Positions 1 through 9,887 of a DNA stretch of 64,000 nucleotides are shown here, piece after piece. Numbering within the stretch: position 1 is the first letter of the stretch; every line of letters starts with the position of its first letter. Made by a program: the position numbers and the translations under genes. The DNA is from Gammaproteobacteria bacterium (GTDB lineage: Bacteria > Pseudomonadota > Gammaproteobacteria > Competibacterales > Competibacteraceae). The notes beneath the pieces are model-generated. The model was not told the origin of the DNA. It worked only from the letters and a program-made list of their open reading frames with translations, and searched no databases. The stretch is from the NCBI GenBank assembly GCA_020846135.1, contig JADLEK010000006.1, positions 22,926 to 86,925 of the forward strand, given 5' to 3'.

Positions 1-1303
1 GGGCATCGCGCACAAACTGCTCCATCCCCCACTGGGCGATGTAGCCATGGCCGCCGAAGCATTGCAGACACAGATTCGCCGAGGTGAAGCCCATATCGGT
101 GAAATAGGCTTTCATCACCGGAGTTAGCAGGCTCAGCAAGTCCTCGGCCTTGCGCCGGGTCTCCGGGTCGGGATGCTTGCGGATGATGTCCACCTGCAAG
201 CCGGCCCAGTAGGCCAGCGACCGCGCGCCCTCCTGGAATACCCGCACCGTCATCAGCATCCGGCGGATGTCGGGATGGACGATGATCGGATCGGCGGGCT
301 GTTCAGGGAACTTCGCGCCCCGCAACGACCGGCCTTGCACCCGATCCTTGCAGTAAGCCACCGCGTTCTGATAGGCGACTTCCGCCTGACTCAGTCCCTG
401 CACCGCCACTCCCAACCGCGCCGCATTCATCATAATGAACATGGTGCGCAGGCCCTTGTGTGGCTCGCCGAGCAGATAGCCGACCGCGCCGTCGTAATTC
501 ATGACGCAGGTTGAGTTGCCGTGAATGCCCATTTTCTCTTCGAGCGCGCCGCAACTGACCGCATTGCGGTCGCCGAGGCTGGCGTCAGGATTGACCAGGA
601 ACTTGGGGACGACGAACAGTGAAATGCCCTTGACCCCGTCCGGGCCGCCGGGGATTTTGGCCAGCACCAGATGAATAATGTTCTCGGCCAGATCATGCTC
701 GCCGGCCGAGATGAAAATCTTAGTCCCGGTGATCCGATAGCTACCATCGGCCTGCGGCTCGGCTTTGGTGCGCAGCAGCCCCAAGTCGGTGCCACAATGC
801 GGTTCGGTCAGGTTCATGGTGCCGGTCCAATGGCCGCTGACCATCTTGGGCAGATACAGCGCCTTCTGTTCCTCGGTGCCGCCGATCTCAATGGCTTCCA
901 TCGCGCCGCTGGTCAGGCCGGGGTACATGGTGAACGCCATGTTGGCCGAGGCCATCATCTCGCTGACCGCCAGTCCCAGCACATAGGGCAAGCCCTGGCC
1001 GCCGTGATGGGGATCGCCGATCAGACCGGTCCAGCCGCCATCGATCACAGCGTCATAGGCGGCCTTGAACCCGACTGGGGTGGTGACCTTGCCGTTTTCC
1101 AACCGGCAGCCTTCATGGTCGCCCACCTGATTAAGCGGTTGCAGCACTTCCTGACTGAGCTGGGCCGCGCCTTCGAGAATGGCGGCGACGGTATCCGGCG
1201 TCGCGTCGGCGAAACCGGCCAGAACGTCGTTGTAACGGTCCATCTTGAGCAATTCGTGCAAAACGAACTGCATGTCACGGACTGGAGCGGTATAGCTGGG
1301 CAT
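1..1303 (-). CDS. Acyl-CoA dehydrogenase, C-terminus cut by the window edge
   Basis: This gene encodes an FAD-dependent acyl-CoA dehydrogenase, which catalyses the first oxidation step of fatty acid beta-oxidation. About 434 residues are visible. The frame is open from an ATG at 1303 to the window edge, so the C-terminus is missing. An AGGA ribosome binding site lies 8 bases before the ATG. The N-terminus ([17 protein letters not shown]) matches the N-terminal domain of the long, roughly 600-residue acyl-CoA dehydrogenases. The middle carries [13 protein letters not shown], and close to the edge is [15 protein letters not shown], the conserved glycine-rich segment of the C-terminal helical domain. 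The substrate chain length cannot be read from sequence. A perfect palindrome lies upstream at 1428-1444. The nearest gene, hisC, is divergent. Confidence 0.93.
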   Translation of the reverse strand, partial: MPSYTAPVRDMQFVLHELLKMDRYNDVLAGFADATPDTVAAILEGAAQLSQEVLQPLNQVGDHEGCRLENGKVTTPVGFKAAYDAVIDGGWTGLIGDPHHGGQGLPYVLGLAVSEMMASANMAFTMYPGLTSGAMEAIEIGGTEEQKALYLPKMVSGHWTGTMNLTEPHCGTDLGLLRTKAEPQADGSYRITGTKIFISAGEHDLAENIIHLVLAKIPGGPDGVKGISLFVVPKFLVNPDASLGDRNAVSCGALEEKMGIHGNSTCVMNYDGAVGYLLGEPHKGLRTMFIMMNAARLGVAVQGLSQAEVAYQNAVAYCKDRVQGRSLRGAKFPEQPADPIIVHPDIRRMLMTVRVFQEGARSLAYWAGLQVDIIRKHPDPETRRKAEDLLSLLTPVMKAYFTDMGFTSANLCLQCFGGHGYIAQWGMEQFVRDA

Positions 1304-1427
1304 GGGCGTAATCCTGGGTTGCGTTGGGATTTCAACACGTTATGGGCGCGTCGCGCCATATTGCAAACGTAACCGCAAAAATTAGAATAAACACCCTAAC
1401 TTTCAGAAAATAGCCAGATTATTCAAA

Positions 1428-1444
1428 ATATTGCACTGCAATAT
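1428..1444. promoter_or_regulatory. Perfect 17-base palindrome, candidate operator
   Basis: The sequence is ATATTGCA-C-TGCAATAT, two exact 8-base half-sites around one central base. It lies in the divergent gap between the acyl-CoA dehydrogenase (start 1303) and hisC (start 1553). The surrounding 60 bases are AT-rich, as expected of a promoter. Its core is TGC-N3-GCA, the spacing reported for PhaR-type PHA regulators. TetR-family regulators of fatty acid genes also bind palindromes of this size. Which regulator binds here is not known. Confidence 0.5.
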
Positions 1445-1552
1445 CGGTTGAGCTGGGAGTAGCCTGAACATTCCAGAAAAACCAGGCGTTGACGAATGGC
1501 GGCGGTTGCGGTAGCAAGGCAGTTCTGTTCCATTGCTCCTCGGCTACCCTGC

Positions 1553-2662
1553 ATGACTGTCCACGATCCCGACTTGTCTTCCCCTGAAACCCGCGCCGCC
1601 AATCCCTGCTGGAGTCCGGTAGTGCATCGGCTGACTCCGTATATCCCCGGCGAGCAGCCCAAACTCAGCCACCTGATCAAGCTCAACACCAACGAGAATC
1701 CCTATGGCCCATCGCCCCGGGTGCTGGAAGCGATTCAGGCCGAGTTGTCAGATGCGCTGCGGCTCTATCCCGATCCGAACGCTGAGCGGTTGAAGCAGGC
1801 CATTGCCGACTATTACGGTCTGACCCCGGCGCAGGTTTTCGTCGGCAATGGCTCCGATGAGGTGCTGGCGCATATTTTCCACGGCTTGTTCCAGCACCCG
1901 GCACCCCTGCTGTTTCCCGACATTACCTACAGCTTCTATCCGGTCTACTGCGGCCTGTACGGGATCGACTTTGCCGCCATACCGCTGGCTGATAATTTCA
2001 CGTTGCGGATCCAGGATTATTTACGGCCCAATGGCGGCATCATTTTCCCGAACCCCAACGCCCCGACCGGTCGTTTGTTGCCGCTGGCCGACATCGACGA
2101 GGTGTTGCAACACAACCGGGATTCGGCGGTCGTGATTGATGAGGCCTACATCGACTTTGGCGGGGAGAGCGCCATTGCGCTGGTCAATCGCTATCCGAAC
2201 CTGCTGGTGACGCAGACCCTGTCCAAGGCCCGGTCGCTGGCCGGGCTGCGGGTTGGCTTTGCGGTCGGTCATCCCGAACTGATCGAGGCGCTGGAGCGGA
2301 TCAAGAACAGCTTCAATTCCTATCCGCTGGACCGGCTGGCCATCGCCGGGGCGGTTGCCGCCTTCGAGGATCGCGACTATTTCGAGCGTACCCGCCAGGC
2401 GGTGATCGCGAGTCGGGAAGCCCTGATCGCGACGCTGCAAACCCTGGATTTTGAAGTGTTGCCCTCGGCGGCCAACTTCATCTTCGTCCGCCTGCCGGCA
2501 TGGGACGCTGCCGCGCTGGCTGCCGCTTTGCGTGAGCAGCGAGTCATCGTCCGTCATTTCCGGCAGCCGCGCATCGAGCAATTCCTGCGGATTACGGTCG
2601 GCGACCCGGCGCAGAATGCCGCATTGATCGCCGCGCTCCGGCAGATTCTGGCGGGAGGTTGA
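1553..2662 (+). CDS. hisC: Histidinol-phosphate aminotransferase
   Basis: HisC is a pyridoxal-phosphate enzyme that converts imidazole acetol phosphate and glutamate to histidinol phosphate in histidine synthesis. The protein has 369 residues from the ATG at 1553, close to the family length. Visible family segments are [13 protein letters not shown] near the N-terminus, FPNPNAPTG, the substrate-pocket segment [11 protein letters not shown] and the PLP lysine in [16 protein letters not shown]. An upstream start at 1496 is possible but would add 19 residues unlike the family. The gene is not in a his operon. It is followed 4 bases later by the Nif3-family gene, whose ribosome binding site (GGGAGG) overlaps the end of hisC. 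Confidence 0.95.
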   Translation: MTVHDPDLSSPETRAANPCWSPVVHRLTPYIPGEQPKLSHLIKLNTNENPYGPSPRVLEAIQAELSDALRLYPDPNAERLKQAIADYYGLTPAQVFVGNGSDEVLAHIFHGLFQHPAPLLFPDITYSFYPVYCGLYGIDFAAIPLADNFTLRIQDYLRPNGGIIFPNPNAPTGRLLPLADIDEVLQHNRDSAVVIDEAYIDFGGESAIALVNRYPNLLVTQTLSKARSLAGLRVGFAVGHPELIEALERIKNSFNSYPLDRLAIAGAVAAFEDRDYFERTRQAVIASREALIATLQTLDFEVLPSAANFIFVRLPAWDAAALAAALREQRVIVRHFRQPRIEQFLRITVGDPAQNAALIAALRQILAGG

Positions 2663-2666
2663 ACTC

Positions 2667-3425
2667 ATGCAGCTCAGCGAACTGGTCGTCTATACCGACC
2701 GCCTGCTAGCGGTGGAAACCTTCAGCGATTATTGCCCGAATGGCTTGCAGGTGCAGGGTCGGGCGGAAGTTCAGACTCTTATCGGCGGCGTAACTGCCAG
2801 CCAGGCGTTGCTGGACGCGGCGGTTGAGCTGAACGCCGATGCGGTGCTGGTTCATCATGGCTGGTTCTGGAAGGGCGAAAATCCGCGCATTACCGGGATG
2901 AAGCGTCGGCGACTCGCAACGCTGATCCGGCACGATCTCAACCTGCTGGCCTATCACCTGCCGCTGGACACGCACCCGGAACTGGGTAATAACGCGCAAC
3001 TGGCCCAGCGTCTGAATCTGACCATCACCGGCGCGGCGGGCGGCAACGGGCGGACGCCGGGGCTGGTGCTGCTGGGCGAGCCGGCCACGCCGATCAACGG
3101 CGCGGATTTCGCGGTGTTGCTGGCCGACCGGCTGGGCCGGGTACCGCTGCATATTCCCGGCGCTGACCGGCTAATTCGCCGGCTGGCCTGGTGTACCGGG
3201 GCCGCCCAGTCCTACATTGAGATCGCGCTCAACGCCGGCGCAGACGCCTTTCTGACCGGCGAAGCCTCGGAGCAAACCGTGCATATCGCCCGCGAGAATG
3301 GTCTGGATTTTTTCGCCGCCGGTCACCACGCCACCGAACGCTACGGGGTCCAGGCGCTGGGCCGTCATCTGGCGGAACGGTTTGGCCTGCGCTTCACCTT
3401 CGTTAATATTGATAACCCGGTTTGA
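2667..3425 (+). CDS. Nif3-like dinuclear metal centre protein
   Basis: This is a 252-residue member of the NIF3/YbgI family (DUF34), proteins that form hexamers with a dinuclear metal site. The metal-binding motifs are visible: VLVHHGWFW near residue 62, YHLPLDTHPELGNN near residue 97 and AGHHATERYG near residue 217. The YbgI group has been called GTP cyclohydrolase I type 2, but the biochemical role is not settled. The gene is tightly coupled to hisC. The length matches the short bacterial form without an insert domain. Confidence 0.92.
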   Translation: MQLSELVVYTDRLLAVETFSDYCPNGLQVQGRAEVQTLIGGVTASQALLDAAVELNADAVLVHHGWFWKGENPRITGMKRRRLATLIRHDLNLLAYHLPLDTHPELGNNAQLAQRLNLTITGAAGGNGRTPGLVLLGEPATPINGADFAVLLADRLGRVPLHIPGADRLIRRLAWCTGAAQSYIEIALNAGADAFLTGEASEQTVHIARENGLDFFAAGHHATERYGVQALGRHLAERFGLRFTFVNIDNPV

Positions 3426-3446
3426 ACAATCCGCGAGAACTTCACC

Positions 3447-4205
3447 ATGACCAACACTGCTTTGATCACCGGCGCTACTTCCGGCTTTGGCGCGGCCTGC
3501 GCTCGCCGCTTTGCCCAAGACGGCTGGCGGTTAATCCTCTGTGGCCGCCGCCTGGAACGCCTCAACGCCTTGCGCGACGAACTGGCCGCACTGGTTCCGG
3601 TTCATGCTTTCCCGCTGGATGTCCGCGATGAAGCCGCCGTCAACGCTGCCATCGCCGCTTTGCCCGCCGAGTTTGCCGAGATTGATCTGCTGCTCAACAA
3701 CGCCGGTCTGGCGCTGGGACTGGAACCCGCCCACCGCTGCGACATGCAGGACTGGCAGACCATGATCGATACCAATATCAAGGGCTTGCTGTACTGCACC
3801 CGTGCCTTGTTGCCGGGGATGGTCAAGCGCCAGCGCGGCCATGTCATTAACATCGGTTCGGTGGCTGGCAACTACCCGTATCCGGGCGGCAATGTCTACG
3901 GCGGCACCAAAGCCTTCGTCAAGCAGTTCTCGCTCAACCTGCGGGCCGACCTGCTGGGAACGCGGGTGCGGGTGACCAATATCGAACCGGGGATGGCGGA
4001 AACCGAGTTTTCGCTGGTGCGATTCAAGGGCGACGATGGCAAGTCCGCTCAGGTCTACCAGAATGTCCAGCCGTTGCAGCCGGAAGATGTCGCCGAGACG
4101 GTGTTCTGGGCGGCAACCCGCCCGGAACACGTCAACATCAATCGCATTGAGTTAATGCCAGTGTGCCAAGCGTTTGCGCCATTCGCCGTCCGCCGCGAAG
4201 ATTGA
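3447..4205 (+). CDS. ydfG: SDR-family NADP-dependent 3-hydroxy acid dehydrogenase (YdfG-like)
   Basis: This is a 252-residue classical short-chain dehydrogenase. The cofactor motif TGATSGFG is at residues 7-14, NNAG follows the central strand, and the catalytic Ser and Tyr-x-x-x-Lys appear as NIGSVAGNYPYPGG and VYGGTKAF. The NYPYPGGNVYGGTKAFVKQF stretch is characteristic of YdfG, which oxidises 3-hydroxy acids such as L-allo-threonine and reduces malonic semialdehyde. The gene starts 21 bases after the Nif3-family gene on the same strand and is probably co-transcribed. The substrate is inferred from family similarity only. Confidence 0.88.
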   Translation: MTNTALITGATSGFGAACARRFAQDGWRLILCGRRLERLNALRDELAALVPVHAFPLDVRDEAAVNAAIAALPAEFAEIDLLLNNAGLALGLEPAHRCDMQDWQTMIDTNIKGLLYCTRALLPGMVKRQRGHVINIGSVAGNYPYPGGNVYGGTKAFVKQFSLNLRADLLGTRVRVTNIEPGMAETEFSLVRFKGDDGKSAQVYQNVQPLQPEDVAETVFWAATRPEHVNINRIELMPVCQAFAPFAVRRED

Positions 4206-4212
4206 GCGGCGT

Positions 4213-4662
4213 TCAGCCTTCCACGATTCCCTTCAGGATCACCCCGTCCGCGCCGACGATGCGCAGCCTGGCACCGGCGGGACAATCCTGGTTGACCGCC
4301 ACTTTCCAGGTGGAATCATCCACCCGGATTTTGCCATAACCATTAACCACCGGCGCTTCCAGGGTAAACACCCGCCCGACGTACTGATGACCACGGCGGT
4401 TAAGCAGCGAATCCTGGGTTTGGGTTGGATGCCGCCGCAGCCGTAACCGCCAGGCGACGATCGAGCCGACGGACAGCACCGCGAACAGCAGCACCTGATA
4501 CGTCCAGGCCATCGGCAGCAGGGTCAGCAGCAAGCCGACCAGCAGCGCCGCAACGCCCATCCACAGGAAGAAAAAGCCGGGCGCAATGGCTTCAATCGCC
4601 ATCAGCGCCACGCCCAGCAACCACCAGTTCCAGTAAGCCGGCTCCAGTAGCCACGCAGTCAT
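4213..4662 (-). CDS. NfeD family membrane protein, short form
   Basis: This 149-residue protein has two to three hydrophobic helices (residues 12-70) followed by a soluble C-terminal OB-fold segment from about residue 88. In that segment [20 protein letters not shown] is typical of NfeD. NfeD proteins pair with stomatin/SPFH proteins in the membrane and are usually encoded beside them. Here the start codon overlaps the stop of the qmcA-like gene by 4 bases, which implies translational coupling. It lacks the serine protease (ClpP-like) domain of long NfeD forms. Confidence 0.9.
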   Translation of the reverse strand: MTAWLLEPAYWNWWLLGVALMAIEAIAPGFFFLWMGVAALLVGLLLTLLPMAWTYQVLLFAVLSVGSIVAWRLRLRRHPTQTQDSLLNRRGHQYVGRVFTLEAPVVNGYGKIRVDDSTWKVAVNQDCPAGARLRIVGADGVILKGIVEG

Positions 4663-5591
4663 GAGCGGGTTCCGGTCTTGCTTAATGCTTCCTGCGCCAG
4701 TTCCGCCACCCCGGCCAGGGTCCCCACCAGCCCCGAAACATCCAGTGGCATCAATAGCACCTTCTGATTCGGCGCTGACGCCAGTCTGGCAATGGCTTCA
4801 ACGTATTTCTGGGCGACGAAATAGTTGATGGCCTGACCACCGCCTTTGCCAATCGCCTCGGACACCATCAGGGTCGCTCGGGCCTCGGCCTGGGCCAGTC
4901 GCTCGCGGGCTTCGGCATCACGGAACGCCGATTCCTTGCGCCCTTCCGCCTCCAGAATCACCGCCTGCTTTTTACCCTCGGCGGCCAGAATCGACCCCTG
5001 CCGCTCGCCTTCAGCGGTGAGGATCGTCGCCCGCTTGTCGCGCTCGGCTTTCATCTGCCGGGCCATCGAATCCACCAGATCCTTGGGCGGCGAAATGTCC
5101 TTGATCTCGATCCGGATCACTTTCAAGCCCCAGGGCGTGGTTGCCTCATCGACCACCATCAGCAGGCGGGCGTTGATTTCGTCGCGTTTCGACAGAAGCT
5201 CATCCAGATCCATCGACCCCATCACTGTCCGCAGGTTGGTCATGGTCAGGTTGAGAACGGCAAATTCCAGTTGATTGACTTCGTATGCGGCCTTGGCAGC
5301 ATCCAGCACCTGATAGAACACCACGCCATCGACCTGGACAATGGCGTTGTCCTTGGTGATGATTTCCTGCGAAGGCACATCCAGAACCGTTTCCATCATG
5401 TTGATTTTGCGACCAATACGGTCAATGATCGGCACGATGAAATTCAGGCCCGGCGTCATGGTTTCGGTGTAGCGGCCAAAGCGTTCGATGGTGTATTCCA
5501 TGCCCTGCGGCACCGACTTGACGCCCAGAAACACCAGAATGATCGCCAGAACGGCCAGTGCGATGACAAATGCGGAAAAACCTTCCAACAT
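4659..5591 (-). CDS. qmcA: SPFH/Band 7 stomatin-like membrane protein (QmcA)
   Basis: This is a 310-residue stomatin-like protein. It has an N-terminal membrane anchor ([16 protein letters not shown]) and then the SPFH domain ([34 protein letters not shown]). A long Ala/Glu-rich coiled coil ([20 protein letters not shown]) and a hydrophobic tail complete it. Such proteins oligomerise in the inner membrane and organise membrane domains or proteases. The ATG at 5591 is preferred over a GTG at 5600, because the AGGAG site would overlap the GTG but lies 8 bases before the ATG. It forms an operon with the nfeD gene. Confidence 0.93.
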   Translation of the reverse strand: MLEGFSAFVIALAVLAIILVFLGVKSVPQGMEYTIERFGRYTETMTPGLNFIVPIIDRIGRKINMMETVLDVPSQEIITKDNAIVQVDGVVFYQVLDAAKAAYEVNQLEFAVLNLTMTNLRTVMGSMDLDELLSKRDEINARLLMVVDEATTPWGLKVIRIEIKDISPPKDLVDSMARQMKAERDKRATILTAEGERQGSILAAEGKKQAVILEAEGRKESAFRDAEARERLAQAEARATLMVSEAIGKGGGQAINYFVAQKYVEAIARLASAPNQKVLLMPLDVSGLVGTLAGVAELAQEALSKTGTRS

Positions 5592-5748
5592 GACTTTCAC
5601 TCCTCAGTAAATGGCTATGATCAAATGACCCGCGATGTTGAAAGCAGGAGGGTGTCGGGATCAAGTCTAGCGGAGTGGAACGAAGGATGAAGACTCCGCA
5701 GAATGTCATTCAGCGTGTTATGACTGGACGTTCCGCCCCTGTTCGGCC

Positions 5749-7008
5749 TTACTGGAGCCTGTTGACGCCGTCCTCGATTAAACCGGTCAGATGCTTCTGC
5801 AGCCGGTTCCGCAGGGCGTGGAGTTCAGCGAGCTTGATCAGCGTCTCGCGATTCTGGCCCTGGGCGTGGAGTTCCAGCAACTCCACCGCCAGCAGATGCA
5901 CCTGCTGGTGCAACGTTGCGATCACCGCCAAGGCGAACTGCCGCATCCCACTGCAAACCAGACTCTCAGCCTCCAGCCACTGGCCGAAACGGCATTGGCG
6001 AGCATCAAGCGGCGGCGGGGCATCGCGCTGGCCCCGGACATGGTTTTCAACTGCGGTTACCCAAGCCCGATGTTCAACGCCGGCAAAGAGAATCGGCAAG
6101 TTGTTACGACTGACTGCCGAACGGGTAGTCCAGCGCGGATCAGGGTGCCAGGCGGCCAGCCAGCCGGGTACGGCGCGGGCTGGCATGGGCTGGGCGATGC
6201 CGTAGCCCTGGGCCAGTTCGCAACCTAATTGCAGCAACATTTCGCCGTGTTCGAGCGCCTCCACCCCCTGAGCGATGGCTTGGCGACGGAAGGCGGTCGC
6301 CAAATCGAGCATCCCGACCAGGATGGCTGGGCTATCCGGGTCGTCGAGCAAGTCGCGCACAAGGCTCTGGATGATCTTCAATCACCGACAGAAACGCCGC
6401 TGGGAGCAGGAGACCCTGTTCCGGCTGTTGCCGGCGGATCAGCGCCTCGGCACCGATCACCGTCCCGGTGCGCAGATTCACCTTGGGCTGGTAATACAGG
6501 ACGAATTCCCACTGGGCCAGGGCGCGGCGGATGTATTCCCGGCTTTCATGATGACTACGAATATTGCGATCCTGTTCGGCGTCAAAAATGTGGTAGCCAT
6601 TCTTGCAGGCCAGCTTGTGGCCTGATACATGGCCTGGTCGGCCTGGCGTTGCAGTTGATCGGCATCGATCTCTTCCGCCTGCGGGTAGAACGTGACGCCG
6701 AGGTAAACGGGACCGGTTGGGCGGCGGCATCCAGCAAGCGAGTTAGCAACGGACTATTGGCTTCAAGATCGGCCAGCAGGATGAAACCCAGCAAGAGCGT
6801 GCGCAGAACGCCACCAACCGTCCCGCCCAAGGTCAGCAGGCGCGCGAAGGCTTCATTTCTCGGCGCTGACCGTATCGTCCAATCGGTGCCGCTGCAATTG
6901 CCAGAGCAGCGCCCCCGCGCCACCGACCAGGATCGCCACGATAGCCGCCAGTGGCGGCAACAAGCGCCGCAGCACCGGCTTGGGCGCAGTCTCGGTTATG
7001 TTAGGCAT
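5749..7008 (-). pseudogene. Decayed GGDEF-EAL-CZB cyclic-di-GMP signalling protein
   Basis: Pieces of one protein appear in order on the minus strand but in different frames. An N-terminus with one membrane helix starts at 7008 (MPNITETAPKPVLRR, then LPPLAAIVAILVGGAGALL). It runs into a stop after VSAEK. GGDEF fragments follow (FILLADLEANSPLLTRLLDAA, then GVTFYPQ and ADQAMYQA in another frame). The EAL start is YYQPKVNLRTGTVIGAEAL. The EAL end (VEALEHGEMLLQLGCELAQGYGI) lies in a third frame, joined to a zinc-binding CZB domain (EHRAWVTAV, CRFGQWL, LHQQVHLLAVELLELHAQG). The sensor region and about 150 residues of the EAL core are missing, so this is not a simple sequencing error. The intact ancestor would have made or broken c-di-GMP in response to zinc or oxidants. 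The 210-residue 3' part is still open (5749-6381). Confidence 0.85.
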
Positions 7009-7042
7009 CGCTGGCGATGGGTAATGTTCCAGTTGCTGAACA

Positions 7043-8479
7043 TCAGCAACCGCTGCGCTCGATGATCAAACCGGTGCGTGCATTAATCACAACGTGCAAG
7101 GGCAGATCATTCGGGGTCCAGGCGACGACTTGCCAATGCGTGTGGCCCTCTTCATCGATATACAGTGAAGCTGAATCCGGTTCATTGCCTCCGACATCAA
7201 CATTCAGTGCGGGCAACGCGGTCGGCAGGATCGTGTCGAGATCAGCTAGCCACGGTCCCAGCCGCAATGGCCGTTGCATTGACGTAGCGCCGGTTAGCTC
7301 AGCCCATTCCGCTTCATCTGTGGCCTGTTCAAATTCCCGGTCGATCGTAGTCACCGCCAGCAAACCGGCGCTCAGATCCAGCAGGATGTCAAAGCTGCGA
7401 AGCCGACGAATGCGACGCTGCGGCTGATCGCTGCATCCCCAGAAGGAATAGCGGAATTCAATGGGTACGGCCGTTCCCGTGGCATCGCGCTCCAGTTCCA
7501 CTGTAACCGCCTCCAGCTCCGCCTTTGGGTCGGTCTGCTTGGCCACACACTGGGCATATTCATAGCCGGCGCATAGTGTTGCAATCGGCGCGGCTGGTTC
7601 CGGCAATGGGCGGCGGTCAACCACAATCGCAACGGCGGCTCCAGTAAAGGCAGCGACCGTGATCCCATGCCCGGCCAGCAACTGGCGAGAGCGGCGGTCG
7701 GCAGCCCGCAAATGCAACCCGGCCAGCGGCCAGGCCTGCTCCCAGACGCCCCGCACCGCACCCCGCCAGCTCAAGCGGATTTGATCGCCATCTGGCCGTA
7801 ACCAGCCCTGCGCCAGCAGCGCCTGGATTTCACGCGCGTAGCTGTCACCCAGTAGCCGGGCCGGATCGCGAACCGCCTGATCGACTTTGACCAGACTCAC
7901 CTCCTCTGGCAAGGCGGCGACCAGATCGCGGTGCAGAACGCCGAGCGCCCGTGGATCCCAGACGTCTTTTAACTGCACCCGCGCCAGATAGGTCGGGGCG
8001 GGCAGGCTGTAGGGCAGATCAAGATTATTGGTCGCCAATACCCGACCATCGATAAATTCGGTCGAAAACTCAATGAACTGTCGGGCGGGACGGGCGGCGC
8101 CGTTAAACTCGATATAGGCCGCCAGAGCGCCGATGCCCTGCTCCGGTTGCCCTAGCAGCCTCAGCCAGAGCGTTGCGCCCTGGATCAGTTCGTTGCAGCG
8201 GAAATCGCCATAATGGATAAACCCGTCAGCGGCCAGCGTTTCCGCAGCGTCGGTCAAGGCAATCCAGGCCGGATCAGGCAATTCGGTGTCCGGAAGCGGG
8301 ATAAATCGTGGTTTTAACGGTTGCCGGACACGCAGCCACGCCAGCGGTGCGCCGACTGAGAGCTGGATCAGCAGAGCCAAAGGCGCGATCAGCCATTTGA
8401 TCAGGCGGATCAGCAGCATCAGGGCATAGGAAGGGAGCAGGACCAAAACCCGCAGCAGGGACAGCAGCCGATCACGCAT
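7043..8479 (-). CDS. Membrane-anchored protein of unknown function
   Basis: This gene encodes 478 residues. I do not recognise the family. Residues 5-50 are strongly hydrophobic (LLRVLVLLPSYALMLLI, LIAPLALLIQL) and probably form one or two membrane helices. The rest is soluble with mixed alpha/beta composition, rich in Trp and acidic residues, with a second weak hydrophobic stretch (TVAAFTGAAVAIVV) near residue 276. There is no recognisable catalytic motif. The gene lies 16 bases after a DUF1285 gene and is probably co-transcribed with it. The stop codon sits inside a perfect hairpin at 7032-7050 (GTTGCTGA-ACA-TCAGCAAC). Codon use matches the neighbours. Confidence 0.85.
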   Translation of the reverse strand: MRDRLLSLLRVLVLLPSYALMLLIRLIKWLIAPLALLIQLSVGAPLAWLRVRQPLKPRFIPLPDTELPDPAWIALTDAAETLAADGFIHYGDFRCNELIQGATLWLRLLGQPEQGIGALAAYIEFNGAARPARQFIEFSTEFIDGRVLATNNLDLPYSLPAPTYLARVQLKDVWDPRALGVLHRDLVAALPEEVSLVKVDQAVRDPARLLGDSYAREIQALLAQGWLRPDGDQIRLSWRGAVRGVWEQAWPLAGLHLRAADRRSRQLLAGHGITVAAFTGAAVAIVVDRRPLPEPAAPIATLCAGYEYAQCVAKQTDPKAELEAVTVELERDATGTAVPIEFRYSFWGCSDQPQRRIRRLRSFDILLDLSAGLLAVTTIDREFEQATDEAEWAELTGATSMQRPLRLGPWLADLDTILPTALPALNVDVGGNEPDSASLYIDEEGHTHWQVVAWTPNDLPLHVVINARTGLIIERSGC

Positions 8480-8495
8480 GGGTCAGATTCCGCAG

Positions 8496-9080
8496 TTACT
8501 CGTCATTATCGAGATCGAGCCGGCCAAGACTGAAGAACCGGCCCAGACTCCAGACGCCATAGTCGCGTCCTGCCGGCGTCGAGCGTTCTCCGCCGAGTTC
8601 GGCCAGTTCCACAAACACTGCCCGGCTGAGCAGGGCCAGCAACTGGCCGCGAATATGGATATAGGGCGAGGGTTCGCCATCGGGAGTCTGATAGACGACG
8701 GTCAGCGGATGATCAGGACCGGCGATGACGGTATCGCCAAGATTGGTGGTGAAGATCAGGGATTGATCGCGTCCGGAACCGACAGCATCAACCCGCACTG
8801 CCAGAAACGGGGCATCATCGACCTGGATCCGCCATTTTTCAACCGGCGTGACCAGATAATAATGACTGTCGTCGTCGCGGCGCAGGATCGAGGCAAAGAG
8901 TTTCACCAGGGCTTCGCGCTGAATGGGATCGCCGTTGTGCCGCCAAACGCCATCACGGGCAATGTGGAGATCCATATCACCGCTAAACGGCGGATTCCAT
9001 CGCTCCACGGGCGGCAACGGTCGGTCGATGCCGGTGAACTGAGCTGCCAGGGTGGCAGGGTCGGGGGGAGACTGGCGCAT
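8496..9080 (-). CDS. DUF1285 family protein
   Basis: This 194-residue protein matches the DUF1285 family, whose function is unknown. The family signatures are ARDGVWRHNGDPIQREALVKL, LLRRDDDSHYYLVTPVEKW (here ILRRDDDSHYYLVTPVEKW), DDAPFLAV and FTTNLGDTVIAGPDHPL. It has no signal peptide or membrane segment and is probably cytoplasmic. It is the first gene of a likely two-gene operon with the unknown membrane protein downstream. The length is typical of the family. Confidence 0.9.
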   Translation of the reverse strand: MRQSPPDPATLAAQFTGIDRPLPPVERWNPPFSGDMDLHIARDGVWRHNGDPIQREALVKLFASILRRDDDSHYYLVTPVEKWRIQVDDAPFLAVRVDAVGSGRDQSLIFTTNLGDTVIAGPDHPLTVVYQTPDGEPSPYIHIRGQLLALLSRAVFVELAELGGERSTPAGRDYGVWSLGRFFSLGRLDLDNDE

Positions 9081-9236
9081 GAGGGTTAGAACAACCGGTA
9101 GTGGGACTCATTAAGTTATTATGAGTCAGAAACCGGCGATTTGCGCATGATGCGGTTGCTGCTGTTGCTATGAGAGTCAGGCGTCCAGACAACCGGGGAT
9201 ATCAATCCCCGGTGTTGGCAAAATTCGCGTCCGGCA

Positions 9237-9887
9237 TCAACCTTCGGTGGTTACCCGTTGCAGGTCACGGTAAATCCGCATGACCCGTTCGGGGAAGCGG
9301 GAGCGCGAGCTGAAACTGCCGTTGTAACCCAGCAATGCCCGGCGCAGGTTGCCGTCATGGTCATCGATGTAATTGACCAGAATCCGGGAACCGACATGGA
9401 TATTTTTCGCCGGATCGAACAGCTGGTGGGAACCACCGATTTCGCTGACCTTGCCGCGGTGCGAACCGGGCATAACCTGCATTAGACCCCGTGCGCCGCG
9501 TCGGCTGACTGCCCGCTCCTTGAAGGTGGATTCAACGGCGATAATCGCCAGGATTAGTTCCGGCGCAATCTGATGGCGGGCGCCATTGTCGATAGCCTCA
9601 CGGACAATCGCGTCAGCCCGATAGCCAGGAACCTGATAGCGGTCCTGGATGTACTGGGAAAGCCGTGCAACTTTCCGCTGATGGGCGGGGGGGGGTATGG
9701 TGGAGTCCATGTTGATGACAGTGTCGGCAGTGTTGGCAATGGCCACCGTCAGGATTTGGGCAGGTTCATCGTTGCCCGCTTTGGGTGATTGAGCCAGCGT
9801 TGCTACGGGCATCAACAGGACTGCCCCCAGCAGGACTGAATTAAGGGTCAAAACCAATTGATCCCTAATGCATCCCATAAATTCCAT
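9237..9887 (-). CDS. Lytic murein transglycosylase (SLT domain), secreted
   Basis: This protein cleaves peptidoglycan glycan strands in the periplasm. The ATG at 9887 is chosen because GGAGG lies 6 bases upstream; the open frame extends to 10019 without a better start. The 216-residue product begins with a signal peptide (LVLTLNSVLLGAVLLMPVATLAQ). The SLT domain spans about residues 90-200, with catalytic Glu in AIIAVESTFKERA, then RGARGLMQVMPGS and ALLGYNGSF. A run of nine C in the coding strand (9687-9695) encodes three prolines between the signal peptide and the SLT domain. The gene stands alone, with an AT-rich gap upstream. Confidence 0.92.
   Translation of the reverse strand: MEFMGCIRDQLVLTLNSVLLGAVLLMPVATLAQSPKAGNDEPAQILTVAIANTADTVINMDSTIPPPAHQRKVARLSQYIQDRYQVPGYRADAIVREAIDNGARHQIAPELILAIIAVESTFKERAVSRRGARGLMQVMPGSHRGKVSEIGGSHQLFDPAKNIHVGSRILVNYIDDHDGNLRRALLGYNGSFSSRSRFPERVMRIYRDLQRVTTEG

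Noticed and set aside
671..1372. A 233-residue plus-strand ORF at the left end
   Set aside because: It is the antisense of the acyl-CoA dehydrogenase, whose own frame carries the family motifs. It was only hidden because it runs off the edge.
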